41,636 nt of DNA from a virus (IMGVR_UViG_3300025810_001415:1-41636); one strand, 5' to 3'; positions 28,965-36,434 are shown, numbered from the stretch's first letter. Notes: generated from the sequence alone by a model not told the origin. Numbers and translations are program-made.

Positions 28965-29510
28965 TTAAAAATTGAGATAATCGTTTACTTTTTGGTTGGC
29001 GCTCATTTCTATACCTCGTTCCCATTGATTGTTAGGATTCACATTCCATATCAATTCTTCACGATAAGGAAGATTGGTCCACAAACTTTTGCCCATTGTT
29101 CTACTGCCAAACATTTCGCTTTCTAGCTGCCCAGCTCCCCAACTGCAATGACCTACAACTATTCTCCAATACTGAGGAAATTGATTGTTGTTGAACAAAT
29201 TAATAATTTGTTTGTCTCTGGTTACAATTAAATTGTCTTGTAGTTCAATACTGGTTGGTAATATAATATCACTACTGTGCATCACATAAACTTGGTTTAT
29301 CTCGACAGGCCCGCCGTAATAGATAGGAGCATTTATAGCCAATTGCATGCTTTTGCGCAATTTAACACTCACACGTTGTTCAAGTTCTTTGTTGAGTATC
29401 CATCCGTGTGCGCCGTCGCCGTTGTGTTCGTCAACGTATACAATACTTTTTCTAAAATTGTTATCTCCCAGTGTAGGAAGACTAACCAGTATTTGTTTTT
29501 GCATGTTCAT
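28965..29510 (-). CDS. YqgE/AlgH (UPF0301, DUF179) family protein
   Basis: A 181-aa protein, the family length. Signatures: SLPTLGDNNFRKSIVYVDEHN at the N-terminus, HGWILNKE, YYGGPVEINQVYVMH in the middle, and GHCSWGAGQLESEMF toward the end. AlgH affects alginate and virulence gene expression in Pseudomonas, but its molecular role is unclear. The start overlaps the upstream stop as TAATG. It is an unusual gene for a phage. Confidence 0.9.
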   Translation of the reverse strand: MNMQKQILVSLPTLGDNNFRKSIVYVDEHNGDGAHGWILNKELEQRVSVKLRKSMQLAINAPIYYGGPVEINQVYVMHSSDIILPTSIELQDNLIVTRDKQIINLFNNNQFPQYWRIVVGHCSWGAGQLESEMFGSRTMGKSLWTNLPYREELIWNVNPNNQWERGIEMSANQKVNDYLNF

Positions 29511-29719
29511 TAATTGTTGATGCCTTTTCCAAAATCTATATCAAAATCGATTAGTCCGTGTTGTATGTCATGAGCAAGAGCTCGTATATCGTCTAATATT
29601 GCTTGACATGCAACTTTATCATACGTTCCTTGTACACGATAACGTTCTCTGTGAAGTTCAAGTGCTTTTGAGTGCAGCACTTCTGCTTTTTTATAAAATT
29701 GTTCTACGCTGTGTGACAT
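29510..29719 (-). CDS. Hypothetical 69-aa protein
   Basis: Starts MSHSVEQFYKKAEVLHSKAL. The upstream in-frame extension covers the divergent late promoters and is rejected. It is helical, rich in His, Glu and Lys, and ends IDFDIDFGKGINN. A late-type box precedes it. No family is recognised. Confidence 0.55.
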   Translation of the reverse strand: MSHSVEQFYKKAEVLHSKALELHRERYRVQGTYDKVACQAILDDIRALAHDIQHGLIDFDIDFGKGINN

Positions 29720-29745
29720 GGTATACCTTTTGTCTAATGTACACG

Positions 29746-29770
29746 TATTTAACTCGTTTGTCAATAAATA
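29746..29770. promoter_or_regulatory. Divergent T4-type late boxes
   Basis: GTTAAATA on the minus strand (29746-29753) for the 69-aa gene and AATAAATA on the plus strand (29763-29770) for the gene at 29787, which also has GGAG in its leader. Confidence 0.6.
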
Positions 29771-29786
29771 CTTACGGAGAGAAAAC

Positions 29787-30251
29787 ATGGACGCAGAAAT
29801 AATGAACGCAGGCGAGGTGGGCCTAGAAGTCACCAATTTATTAATGCCATTTATAAGTGCATTACTTGTTTTAGTCATAACACTATGGTTTAAAGATTTT
29901 GCAACTAAGATTGCAAAAGGTATGATGTTCAAAATGAACAAAGCCTTCAACGAAGGTGATACAGTTATATTAGACGGTAATGACGCACTCATTGTAAGAA
30001 TAGGACTCAGTGAAACTGTGTTTGGCGTATACAGTGACAGAGGATATACATGGCGTTATGTTCCCAATGAACGTATTCCATTTTTAAAACTTGAAAAAGT
30101 AATCAACAAAGATCTCCATTTAGACACTGAAGCTGAGAAAGCTGAAAAACTTCAATCATTGATTGACAGAGTACAAGACAATAAAATTGATCAAAATTCA
30201 CAAGCTATAGAGGAGATTAAAAATGGTAACGGACGTAAACGTAAAAGTTGA
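29787..30251 (+). CDS. MscS-like beta-domain membrane protein
   Basis: A 154-aa protein. One transmembrane helix (about residues 18-38, LMPFISALLVLVITLWF) is followed by KIAKGMMFKMNKAFNEGDTV and a beta domain (VILDGNDALIVRIGLSETVF), which resembles the pore-exit helix and Sm-like domain of mechanosensitive MscS channels. The C-terminus is a charged helix. It lacks the two other MscS helices, so it is unlikely to be a full channel and might act on host MscS. The 3' end overlaps the lipase start and carries its GAGGAG. Confidence 0.55.
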   Translation: MDAEIMNAGEVGLEVTNLLMPFISALLVLVITLWFKDFATKIAKGMMFKMNKAFNEGDTVILDGNDALIVRIGLSETVFGVYSDRGYTWRYVPNERIPFLKLEKVINKDLHLDTEAEKAEKLQSLIDRVQDNKIDQNSQAIEEIKNGNGRKRKS

Positions 30252-30981
30252 ATTTAGTTATAATAATGCACTACACTTTGCAGAGTTAGCCAATCTTGCT
30301 TATCAAGAAGAAAAAGTTTTTAAAAAAACAGCTTCTGCTATGGGTTATAAAAATATCAAATACTTCAATGTTGATGGTGCTCAAGCATATGGTATGAGTA
30401 AAAACGACTATATTGTACTGGCATTCAGAGGTACCGAGCCCACACAGTTTAACGATATCAAAGCGGATCTAAATGCACTACATGTTCGCAACGAGTTAGG
30501 TAAAGGTCGTGTACACAAAGGTTTCAAAGCGGAGGTTGATGATATTTGGGATCAAATTGAAGCCTGGATTATCAAACGCAAGTTCACACAAGCATACACT
30601 TGCGGTCATAGTTTAGGCGGAGCAATGAGTACTATTGCTTGTAGTAGATTGCCCCAAGGATCAATATGTTATAATTATGGTAGTCCTCGTGTTGGCACAC
30701 CCGGTTGGGTCAAAGAGTTTAATAGCAAATTTACACTGTATAGGTTTGTAAACAACAACGATATTGTTCCAAGAGTTCCTTTTGCAGTTATGTGCTATAA
30801 ACATGCAGGTAACTTACACTATATCAACACATATGGTAACATTCGTAATGCAACTGCATGGCAAAGATTCAAAGATAGATTCAGAGGATATCGTGCTGCT
30901 TTTAAAAAGCGTCAATGGTTCGACAGCATTTATGATCACGGCATGTCAAACTATATAAAACGTATCAGAGAGCAGTGTTAG
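30223..30981 (+). CDS. Class 3 lipase (Lipase_3 family)
   Basis: A 252-aa protein of the fungal-type lipase family. The nucleophile is in CGHSLGGAMSTIA, the Asp in VNNNDIVPRVP and the His in YDHGMSNYI. The upstream strand has IVLAFRGTEP, the usual RGT oxyanion motif. No signal peptide is seen. GAGGAG precedes the ATG, which lies inside the upstream gene. The family attacks triacylglycerols or phospholipids. With the hydrolase at 28090 it makes two esterases under late control. Confidence 0.9.
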   Translation: MVTDVNVKVEFSYNNALHFAELANLAYQEEKVFKKTASAMGYKNIKYFNVDGAQAYGMSKNDYIVLAFRGTEPTQFNDIKADLNALHVRNELGKGRVHKGFKAEVDDIWDQIEAWIIKRKFTQAYTCGHSLGGAMSTIACSRLPQGSICYNYGSPRVGTPGWVKEFNSKFTLYRFVNNNDIVPRVPFAVMCYKHAGNLHYINTYGNIRNATAWQRFKDRFRGYRAAFKKRQWFDSIYDHGMSNYIKRIREQC

Positions 30982-31196
30982 CCTCCTACATATACTCCAT
31001 TTTTAGGACGATACCATGCTTTTTGATCATGCAATCTTCCTAACAAGTCTAATATTTCTTTTGCCTCAGTTTGTAACATCTCAGGATCTTCTCCTTCGAT
31101 TATACGTTGGCTTCTACGTCCAACTTTATTACGCAATGCTGTTTCAATAATATTAATGTCTTTTACACTAAGTTCAAACTTCAGATTGGGTTTCAT
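30978..31196 (-). CDS. Hypothetical 72-aa helical protein
   Basis: Starts MKPNLKFELSVKDINIIETA. It is helical with TALRNKVGRRSQRI and ends YRPKNGVYVGG. It overlaps the upstream gene by 23 nt. No family is recognised; the stop overlaps the convergent lipase stop. Confidence 0.6.
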   Translation of the reverse strand: MKPNLKFELSVKDINIIETALRNKVGRRSQRIIEGEDPEMLQTEAKEILDLLGRLHDQKAWYRPKNGVYVGG

Positions 31197-31410
31197 TTAA
31201 CATTTCCTTTGTGATCTTATTGGCAGGCATACAAGCCACATCTAGTATTGTATCGTTGAATCCTGCTACATCTATAACTTCTATAGCAAGCCTGTCACTA
31301 TTAGTAGGATCATTTATATAGGATTTGCATTCGTTCTGTGTTTCAAATGGCAGCATCTTTAATGCAAAAGGTTCTGCTTCCAACATTACGAACACAATTA
31401 ACCATTTCAT
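31174..31410 (-). CDS. Hypothetical 78-aa protein with N-terminal hydrophobic segment
   Basis: Starts MKWLIVFVMLEAEPFALKML, a possible signal peptide or membrane start, then a mixed alpha/beta part with two Cys (NECKS and VACMP) that could form a disulfide if exported. The ATG overlaps the upstream 42-aa gene's stop as ATGA. No family is recognised. Confidence 0.6.
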   Translation of the reverse strand: MKWLIVFVMLEAEPFALKMLPFETQNECKSYINDPTNSDRLAIEVIDVAGFNDTILDVACMPANKITKEMLNETQSEV

Positions 31411-31535
31411 AGTTTAATCCATTCTACTCTAGCATATTGAGCATCTAGATCATCTCTAAAGTCTATAGCATCAAGTACATTATCAAACTTACGTGATACA
31501 ATTCTATCTTTAAAATATCCCACAATTTCTATCAT
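31407..31535 (-). CDS. Small protein (42 aa)
   Basis: Reads MIEIVGYFKDRIVSRKFDNV and ends YARVEWIKL. Both start and stop overlap neighbouring genes as ATGA, so it belongs to the chain of tiny genes from 31713 to 31410. It is a plausible small alpha/beta protein with no known family. Confidence 0.55.
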   Translation of the reverse strand: MIEIVGYFKDRIVSRKFDNVLDAIDFRDDLDAQYARVEWIKL

Positions 31536-31618
31536 TTATTGATTTCCGTTACTGCAATTATATAAAAACCTATGATAATAATTGCCAGTATGCTTATTGC
31601 TGTAAAAATTTCGCTCAT
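31532..31618 (-). CDS. Single-helix membrane peptide (28 aa)
   Basis: Reads MSEIFTAISILAIIIIGFYI then IAVTEINK, one transmembrane helix. ATGA overlaps link it to the genes on both sides. The size is minimal, but the coupling supports translation. Confidence 0.5.
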   Translation of the reverse strand: MSEIFTAISILAIIIIGFYIIAVTEINK

Positions 31619-31713
31619 TGACACAAGTCCTCATACTTTGTTGTATGGGCTCTGTGTAATACACCGTTAGGAAGTGTTTCTGTGGTGAATAGTTTTAAAA
31701 AGTATTTCAACAT
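31615..31713 (-). CDS. Small basic protein (32 aa), first of a tiny-gene operon
   Basis: Reads MLKYFLKLFTTETLPNGVLH and ends YEDLCQ. CGGAG lies 8 nt before the ATG, with a promoter just upstream. The stop overlaps the next gene as ATGA. Confidence 0.5.
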   Translation of the reverse strand: MLKYFLKLFTTETLPNGVLHRAHTTKYEDLCQ

Positions 31714-31737
31714 CTGTGTCTCCGTTGTGTATAATAA

Positions 31738-31765
31738 TATATAGCACGCCAAAACTGAAAATCAA
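31738..31765 (-). promoter_or_regulatory. Host-like promoter (TTGATT-16-TATATA)
   Basis: TTGATT (31760-31765) and TATATA (31738-31743) with a 16-bp spacer, driving the chain of tiny genes at 31713 to 30978. Confidence 0.6.
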
Positions 31766-31798
31766 CAGTCTTGACGTGCGTTAAAACGTAGCAGTCAA

Positions 31799-31975
31799 TT
31801 AGTTTGAACGTAAAGCCTTTACTTGCATCATACAAGCCTTTGCTTCTTTGTGCAATCCCATACGAGCAAGTTCTGAAGCTGCTCTACTATAACCTAGTAC
31901 TTCACAGAAGTTCCAAAAGCCTTTACCAAATCCACGAAACGGATTTACGATTGTGTTCATTACTAGTGTGGTCAT
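31799..31975 (-). CDS. DUF1127-like small protein (58 aa), degenerate paralogue
   Basis: The start MTTLVMNTIVNPFRGFGKGF is set by TAATG overlap with the upstream DUF1127 stop. It shares the MTTLV(A/M)NT opening with that protein and has the SRAASELARMGLHKEAKACM helix, which is DUF1127-like but lacks the LSDxxLxDIGL signature. The pair probably arose by duplication. DUF1127 proteins in alphaproteobacteria bind RNA and influence RNA turnover. Confidence 0.6.
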   Translation of the reverse strand: MTTLVMNTIVNPFRGFGKGFWNFCEVLGYSRAASELARMGLHKEAKACMMQVKALRSN

Positions 31976-32214
31976 TATACCCATCCTCTTAAATTTTCAT
32001 TTACTTGATCTTTGTAGTGCTGTTCAGCTAGATAACGAATATCACCACGTGAAATCCCGATATCATTCAATTCTGCGTCTGAAAGTTTACTTAGTTCTTT
32101 AACTGTTGCATTTGCTGCACTGCGAGCTTCTAATTTAATTACTTGTTTTTTCAACCAGTTAGATATGCTCGTAAGTCCAACCCAGCTGAATGTGTTTGCT
32201 ACTAGTGTAGTCAT
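31975..32214 (-). CDS. DUF1127 (YjiS-like) protein
   Basis: A 79-aa protein with the DUF1127 signature ELSKLSDAELNDIGISRGDI (about residues 39-58) followed by YLAEQHY. An N-terminal amphipathic part (SWVGLTSISNWLKKQVIKLE) precedes it. AAGGA precedes the ATG. In alphaproteobacteria DUF1127 genes are often stress-induced and linked to RNA-based control. It is preceded by a 155-nt leader under a perfect late box. Confidence 0.8.
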   Translation of the reverse strand: MTTLVANTFSWVGLTSISNWLKKQVIKLEARSAANATVKELSKLSDAELNDIGISRGDIRYLAEQHYKDQVNENLRGWV

Positions 32215-32369
32215 TCTCTGTTCCTTTACATTGTTGTTTGATGCTTGAGGAAAGCAATACCCCCCGTCTTTTCAGGGTGTCATTCGCTTGGTAAGGCTGT
32301 CTGCGCCAGCCCTGGTCTTTCCCAGTGCCACTCATTTTTTCTGAGCTGAGGTCGCTCTGTTGTGTTAAC
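32215..32369 (-). other. Long structured leader upstream of DUF1127
   Basis: A 155-nt untranslated stretch between a TATAAATA box and the DUF1127 ATG. It is visibly more G+C-rich than its surroundings and can form small hairpins (GGCTG/CAGCC, ACCC/GGGT). It is open in another frame, but that frame runs into the DUF1127 gene and has no good start. It may be a regulatory leader or a small RNA. Confidence 0.4.
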
Positions 32370-32374
32370 AATTT

Positions 32375-32382
32375 TATTTATA
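32375..32382 (-). promoter_or_regulatory. Perfect T4-type late box
   Basis: TATAAATA on the minus strand, with predicted +1 near 32369, serving the DUF1127 pair. Confidence 0.6.
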
Positions 32383-32424
32383 ATTATAGTACAGCAATTC
32401 TGACCTATTAGCTACAGCAAAGAT

Positions 32425-32452
32425 TAAAAAGACGTTATGCATTTTGTGCATA
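32425..32452 (-). terminator. Possible terminator after the 449-aa gene
   Basis: TATGCA (32436-32441) and TGCATA (32447-32452) form an A+T-rich 6-bp stem. On the minus strand ACGTC and five T follow. It is 3 bp past the stop at 32455. The stem is weak. Confidence 0.45.
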
Positions 32453-32454
32453 GC

Positions 32455-33804
32455 TTATTTTAGTTTGAAACCAATACGGCCTTTTTGTCCTGTTGCAAAA
32501 TAAGTCTTGTTGACCAACTGCGGCGCACCTTTGAACACTGCTGGAAACTTGGTATAGTATTGCATTGTTACTGCATCTCTGCCTTGTGCTTGCTGTGCTT
32601 TGGTAACCAATTGTACATACTCGTTGTTGTTGAGTACTTCCAGCATAGCATTTTTAAATTGTTCGTTTGCATTTACTTGTGGAATGACTGCATTCATAAC
32701 GGCTGTTAGTGCATGCCAAAATACTCTATAGTCTGGTCTTTCTTGTGTACCAGTGGCAACACCTTGTTGTTGTGTCATTTGCTGTAAGCGTTCACTTTGC
32801 AAATCACCAATGTTTTGTGTGCGCTTGTCCAAGTTTGCCATTGCTCTAATATCATCATCGTCGATAATATTAAACATACGTGCTACTTTTAGTGGACCAT
32901 TTACTGCACTCTCAGTTGCAAGCAATTCAATAATTTTTGCACCTTCTGGAAAACGCTGTTCGATTTCTGGTGTCATTTGTTTGTAAACACCACTAAGACT
33001 GCTGGCTGCGCCACCACTTGTGCTGATCTTACTGCTAACTTGAATACTACGTCCGTCTGCTGTTTGAATAATACTGTCGATTAATTCTGCTGCTTTGTCC
33101 TGAGGAAACATAACACTACTACCAGCTAGATTGGTTAAATTAAATGCTTCCATCATTTTTGCTGTATCGCCTGTGACACTACCAGGATTACTCATAAGTG
33201 CAATTGGACCTAGATATTCTCCGCCATACTTTTGTAAAACATTGTAATATTTTCCAGCGCCTGGGATCGGATTTTGTTGACCTTTCAATGCTTGGTCAAC
33301 TGCATCTGCCATAACTTCTCCAAGATCACCTAGTGCTTGTGTGCCTTGTTTGATTTGTTGTGCTAATTGACTTGCTGTGCGATAGTTTTCGTCAGGAATT
33401 AAATCTGCTGGTTTGATTGGCACACTTTCTTTTTCTGCACCTTGACTGAACTTATATCCTCTGAGTGTTTTCCACATGGTGTGTACACCTTGTGGTGGAA
33501 TAGCTCTGATGTAACGTACCCAGTATTGAGGTTGATTGTTACTGTCAGTCACTGACGCAATAATAGCGGCTCTGGTTCCACTGTTGGGTTTGTTGTCATC
33601 AACTCGTGTGTTTGTGTCTGGAATAACACTGTCTACAGCCTGCATCATTTGATCCATATCTTCATATGAATCACCGCCTTCGTTGGGCAACACTGTAATG
33701 TCTTGTATAGTAAGAATGTCGCTAGGATCTGTATCGCTAACGTATGTTTCGCCAGGTGCTCTTGCAGTCACACCTCTGGATTCTAATAGTTCAAATGCTC
33801 TCAT
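32455..33804 (-). CDS. Large putative virion/internal head protein (449 aa)
   Basis: Begins MRAFELLESRGVTARAPGET. The first 8 residues resemble a T4 capsid-targeting sequence, with a gp21-type cleavage site LLE-S (consensus (L/I)xE then A/G/S). The remainder is soluble, Gln/Asn-rich, and predicted mostly helical with a central beta segment (RSIQVSSKISTSGGAASSLS). No enzyme motif is recognised. The ATG is 5 nt after an AATAAATA late box, implying a leaderless late mRNA. The internal-head role is inference. It follows the GMP reductase gene on the same strand. Confidence 0.6.
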   Translation of the reverse strand: MRAFELLESRGVTARAPGETYVSDTDPSDILTIQDITVLPNEGGDSYEDMDQMMQAVDSVIPDTNTRVDDNKPNSGTRAAIIASVTDSNNQPQYWVRYIRAIPPQGVHTMWKTLRGYKFSQGAEKESVPIKPADLIPDENYRTASQLAQQIKQGTQALGDLGEVMADAVDQALKGQQNPIPGAGKYYNVLQKYGGEYLGPIALMSNPGSVTGDTAKMMEAFNLTNLAGSSVMFPQDKAAELIDSIIQTADGRSIQVSSKISTSGGAASSLSGVYKQMTPEIEQRFPEGAKIIELLATESAVNGPLKVARMFNIIDDDDIRAMANLDKRTQNIGDLQSERLQQMTQQQGVATGTQERPDYRVFWHALTAVMNAVIPQVNANEQFKNAMLEVLNNNEYVQLVTKAQQAQGRDAVTMQYYTKFPAVFKGAPQLVNKTYFATGQKGRIGFKLK

Positions 33805-33809
33805 GCAAC

Positions 33810-33817
33810 TATTTATT
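33810..33817 (-). promoter_or_regulatory. T4-type late box, leaderless arrangement
   Basis: AATAAATA on the minus strand, 5 nt (GTTGC) before the ATG at 33804. It overlaps the GMP reductase stop codon. Confidence 0.75.
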
Positions 33818-34928
33818 AATTTCCGGTAGTTGTGCTTTCATATGTTCGATTGAACTGGTTGTGTACTCTAATAAAAGTTGTACACTTTGCTAGTTGCTTG
33901 AGTTTTTGAGCACCTACGTATGTTAGTGTACTGCGAACACCACCTAAAATATCTTGAACTGTTGACATAACAGCGCCGCGATAAGGCACAAGAACTGTGC
34001 GTCCTTCACTGCTACGATAGTCTTTAAGACCTTCGAAATGTTTGTCGTTGGCAGTTTTACTACTCATTCCGTAGAATTGTACAAATAGTTTTTCTTCTAC
34101 TGCATGCTGTTCTGTACCATCTTCGTGTATAATAAATTCATTTGATTTGTAAAGTTTTTGTATAATTTCACCACCGCCTTCATCGTGTCCAGCAAGCATT
34201 CCACCTAGCATCACAAAGTCAGCACCGGCAGCAAAAGCCTTTGCCACATCACCAGGACAAGTACAACCGCCGTCAGCAATAATATGTCCTCCCAGCCCAT
34301 GCGCCGCATCAGCACACTCAATAACCGCACTAAGTTGGGGATAGCCCACCCCAGTTTGTATGCGAGTCGTACAAACCGACCCTGGCCCGATTCCGACTTT
34401 GACGATGTCTGCTCCATTTAGTATTAACTCCTGTGTTTGATCTGCTGTAACAACGTTGCCAGCAATGATCACAATATCAGGATACAGCGTTCTAAATTCT
34501 TTGACATATTCTATAAAACGCTGACTGTATCCATTGGCAACATCAATACAAACGTATTTAAGATGATTACCAACTTGTTCATACACTGTGCGAAACTTGT
34601 CTTGATCTTCTTGTTTAATACCAATACTCATAGCAACATTGTCTGTGCGTGTAGGCATGTCACTGTCAAAGTAATCTATCAATTCTTGCACACTGTATGT
34701 TTTTACAAGACAAGTAAAAATACCATTTTCTGCTAGTTTGTCTGCCATAGCAAAAGTACCAACACCATCCATGTTGCTAGCCATAATTGGAATGCCTTCG
34801 TAATTTTGACCATGTGCAAATGTAAATGTACGCTCCATGCGTACTTCTTTGCGTGAACCCAAAGTACTACGCTTTGGACGGATCAAGACATCACTGTAGT
34901 CCAACTTTGTTTCATCTTCAATTCTCAT
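33816..34928 (-). CDS. guaC: GMP reductase
   Basis: A 370-aa enzyme of the IMPDH/GMPR family. It resembles GuaC from its first residues ([20 protein letters not shown]) and lacks the CBS insertion of IMP dehydrogenases. It converts GMP to IMP with NADPH. The catalytic Cys is in [17 protein letters not shown], phosphate and substrate contacts in [20 protein letters not shown] and [12 protein letters not shown], and the mobile loop has YGMSSKTA. It would recycle host GMP into the purine pool. The start follows the ClpS stop with no gap. Confidence 0.93.
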   Translation of the reverse strand: MRIEDETKLDYSDVLIRPKRSTLGSRKEVRMERTFTFAHGQNYEGIPIMASNMDGVGTFAMADKLAENGIFTCLVKTYSVQELIDYFDSDMPTRTDNVAMSIGIKQEDQDKFRTVYEQVGNHLKYVCIDVANGYSQRFIEYVKEFRTLYPDIVIIAGNVVTADQTQELILNGADIVKVGIGPGSVCTTRIQTGVGYPQLSAVIECADAAHGLGGHIIADGGCTCPGDVAKAFAAGADFVMLGGMLAGHDEGGGEIIQKLYKSNEFIIHEDGTEQHAVEEKLFVQFYGMSSKTANDKHFEGLKDYRSSEGRTVLVPYRGAVMSTVQDILGGVRSTLTYVGAQKLKQLAKCTTFIRVHNQFNRTYESTTTGN

Positions 34929-35231
34929 TTAAACCTCTTCAATATCAAGAGAAAGTGGAAATCCTGCTGTGCGACTTATCATAGTGCTTTCGGCTACTTT
35001 TTGCTCAGCTATTTCGTAGTAGTATACACCGGCAGTTCCTTTGCCCTCATTGTGAACTTGCAATGTAATATTTTGTGCTTGTTCGTCATTGTGACCAAAT
35101 ATATTTTTAAGCAATTCAATCACAAACTCGATAGGTGTAGTGTTGTCATTGTGAAGCACGACTCTAAATTTATTAGGTCGTTGATAAACAATATTCATAT
35201 CATTGTTTGTGGTTGTGTGTGTTGCTTCCAT
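34929..35231 (-). CDS. clpS: ClpS protease adaptor, leaderless late gene
   Basis: A 100-aa ClpS. The core RVVLHNDNTTPIEFVIELLK has the Asn-Asp pair that holds the N-degron amino group; LQVHNEGKGTAGVYYYEIAE has the conserved His. The gatekeeper Met of E. coli ClpS is Ile. ClpS delivers N-end-rule substrates to ClpAP and blocks ClpAP from degrading ssrA-tagged proteins. The phage also carries a tmRNA. The ATG is 5 nt after a GATAAATA late box. Confidence 0.93.
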   Translation of the reverse strand: MEATHTTTNNDMNIVYQRPNKFRVVLHNDNTTPIEFVIELLKNIFGHNDEQAQNITLQVHNEGKGTAGVYYYEIAEQKVAESTMISRTAGFPLSLDIEEV

Positions 35232-35236
35232 ACTAG

Positions 35237-35244
35237 TATTTATC
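35237..35244 (-). promoter_or_regulatory. T4-type late box, leaderless arrangement
   Basis: GATAAATA on the minus strand, 5 nt (CTAGT) before the ClpS ATG at 35231. It would also serve GMP reductase downstream. Confidence 0.75.
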
Positions 35245-35279
35245 GTAAATCATGGGGGGATTTCTCCCCCCACTTTATT

Positions 35280-35711
35280 TTATTTTATTTCAATAGTACG
35301 TGGTTTTTTCTCTTCTGGAATAATACGTTCTAGTTCGATAAACAACATACCATTTTCCATACGTGAACCATTAACCACAACATCATCTGCTAGTGTAAAG
35401 TTACGTTTGAACTTACGCTGACTGATGCCTTTGTGGATCCATGTCCAGCCTGGTTGTTCAACTTCGCCTTCTGGATTGTGTTCAATTGTAAGTACACCTT
35501 CTGCTACAGTGATTTCCAAATCTTCTTTGGCAATACCTGCTAGTGCAATTTCAATTTGAAACTTGTCACCATCACGAACAATGTTGTAAGGTGGATAACC
35601 TGTGCTATTGGCATTGTGTTGTACATATTTGAACATATCGTCAAATACTCTATCAAAGCCTACTGCATAAGGGGTGAGTTTGTTAATGTCTAATGTAGTT
35701 AATCTGTTCAT
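35280..35711 (-). CDS. hsp20: Small heat-shock protein Hsp20 (IbpA-like)
   Basis: A 143-aa alpha-crystallin domain protein. YPPYNIVRDGDKFQIEIALA, GVLTIEHN and FKRNFTLADDVVVNGSRMEN with GMLFIEL form the beta sandwich. The C-terminal IEIK carries an IxI-like anchor. It holds unfolded proteins. Hsp20 is common in T4-like cyanophages. The start is set by GGAG before ATG at 35711. It is the second gene of a late operon with the phasin-like gene. Confidence 0.92.
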   Translation of the reverse strand: MNRLTTLDINKLTPYAVGFDRVFDDMFKYVQHNANSTGYPPYNIVRDGDKFQIEIALAGIAKEDLEITVAEGVLTIEHNPEGEVEQPGWTWIHKGISQRKFKRNFTLADDVVVNGSRMENGMLFIELERIIPEEKKPRTIEIK

Positions 35712-35722
35712 AGCTTCTCTCC

Positions 35723-35920
35723 TTACGCTTTCAATGCCGCTGTATATGCGGTTGTCATTGATTCTGTTGCGTTTGCCCAAGTTTTAGCAAATTCAGTATT
35801 TGCTTCAGCCATAGCTTTAACAGGCTTTGTGTACTGTTCACTTGGATCAATTGTGTTTAGGAAAGTTTTTGTTTGTGTGTGGATTTGATCCACAAGGTTA
35901 TTAAAATATTGTGCTTGCAT
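35723..35920 (-). CDS. Phasin-like small protein (65 aa)
   Basis: Reads MQAQYFNNLVDQIHTQTKTF and ends SMTTAYTAALKA, two amphipathic helices typical of short phasins. AAGGAG precedes the ATG. Phasins coat polyhydroxyalkanoate granules and can act as chaperones, which would suit its neighbour Hsp20. The family call is tentative because the protein is short. Confidence 0.5.
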   Translation of the reverse strand: MQAQYFNNLVDQIHTQTKTFLNTIDPSEQYTKPVKAMAEANTEFAKTWANATESMTTAYTAALKA

Positions 35921-35940
35921 GTCAATCTCCTTTTAAGCAA

Positions 35941-35985
35941 GATTTATATACGTAGACCCTATTGGCATCTACAAGTTTATTTATC
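35941..35985 (-). promoter_or_regulatory. Two T4-type late boxes before the phasin-Hsp20 operon
   Basis: TATAAATC (35941-35948) and GATAAATA (35978-35985) on the minus strand. The first gives a 15-nt leader with AAGGAG. The second lies against the 3' hairpin of the structured RNA. Confidence 0.5.
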
Positions 35986-36428
35986 TAGGGACTAACCGTG
36001 GTCCCTAACGTGCGTATTACGGCGCAACCCTTCTCTCTGTTTTTCTAGTCGTCCCACTATAATTCTTGTCTAGTGAGTCTCCTTTCTTGTTACAGTTCGG
36101 ATCAAAGCGTTCAATACATAACGCTTTAATATACACACTCACTTGCGGTTTTTCAACTCTTGTCCTATGCACAGGAAAGCAGGTGCATCTACTCTGGTGT
36201 GTATATTAAAACACTATAATATTTGATAGGTGGGACTAAGGATTACCCACAAGCGCCAGCACAGATCCTGTCCATATCCAGCGAAGCCTAGCATTGGATA
36301 GTTACTTCCAAAATCTGCATCTTCCTGTCTCCAGGCTCATGCAGTGCCACTACAGCTACTAGCCAAGTTACTGCCTCTGTAAGCAGCGTTTCCTTGCACT
36401 ATCTAACTCAGACCGTCGTCTTTGTTAT
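35986..36428 (-). ncRNA. Structured RNA of about 440 nt, unidentified
   Basis: This stretch has no coding frame and lies between bS21 and the phasin-like gene. It follows a consensus-like promoter. A perfect 14-bp stem joins TTTAATATACACAC (36125-36138) to GTGTGTATATTAAA (36197-36210) and holds an inner ATGCAC/GTGCAT hairpin. A 7-bp stem (36051-36057 with 36230-36236, GTCCCAC/GTGGGAC) encloses it. Other hairpins: TATCCA/TGGATA, CCTG-GAGA-CAGG, AAGCGTT/AACGCTT, and a 3' TAGGGAC/GTCCCTA (35986-36007). It does not match RNase P, tmRNA, 6S, SRP or group I introns by eye. Size and style recall the large ornate phage RNAs (ROOL, GOLLD), but no identity is shown. Ends are approximate. Confidence 0.7.
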
Positions 36429-36434
36429 GCTTTT

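Noticed and set aside
32159-32371. Open frame across the DUF1127 leader
   Set aside because: It overlaps the well-supported DUF1127 gene, has no ribosome site at its first start, and its composition follows the GC-rich leader.
35986-36428. RNase P RNA, 6S RNA or group I intron as identity of the structured RNA
   Set aside because: I looked for the conserved RNase P blocks (GAGGAAAGTCC, ACAGAA), an open 6S rod and group I core motifs and found none. The region is left as unidentified.
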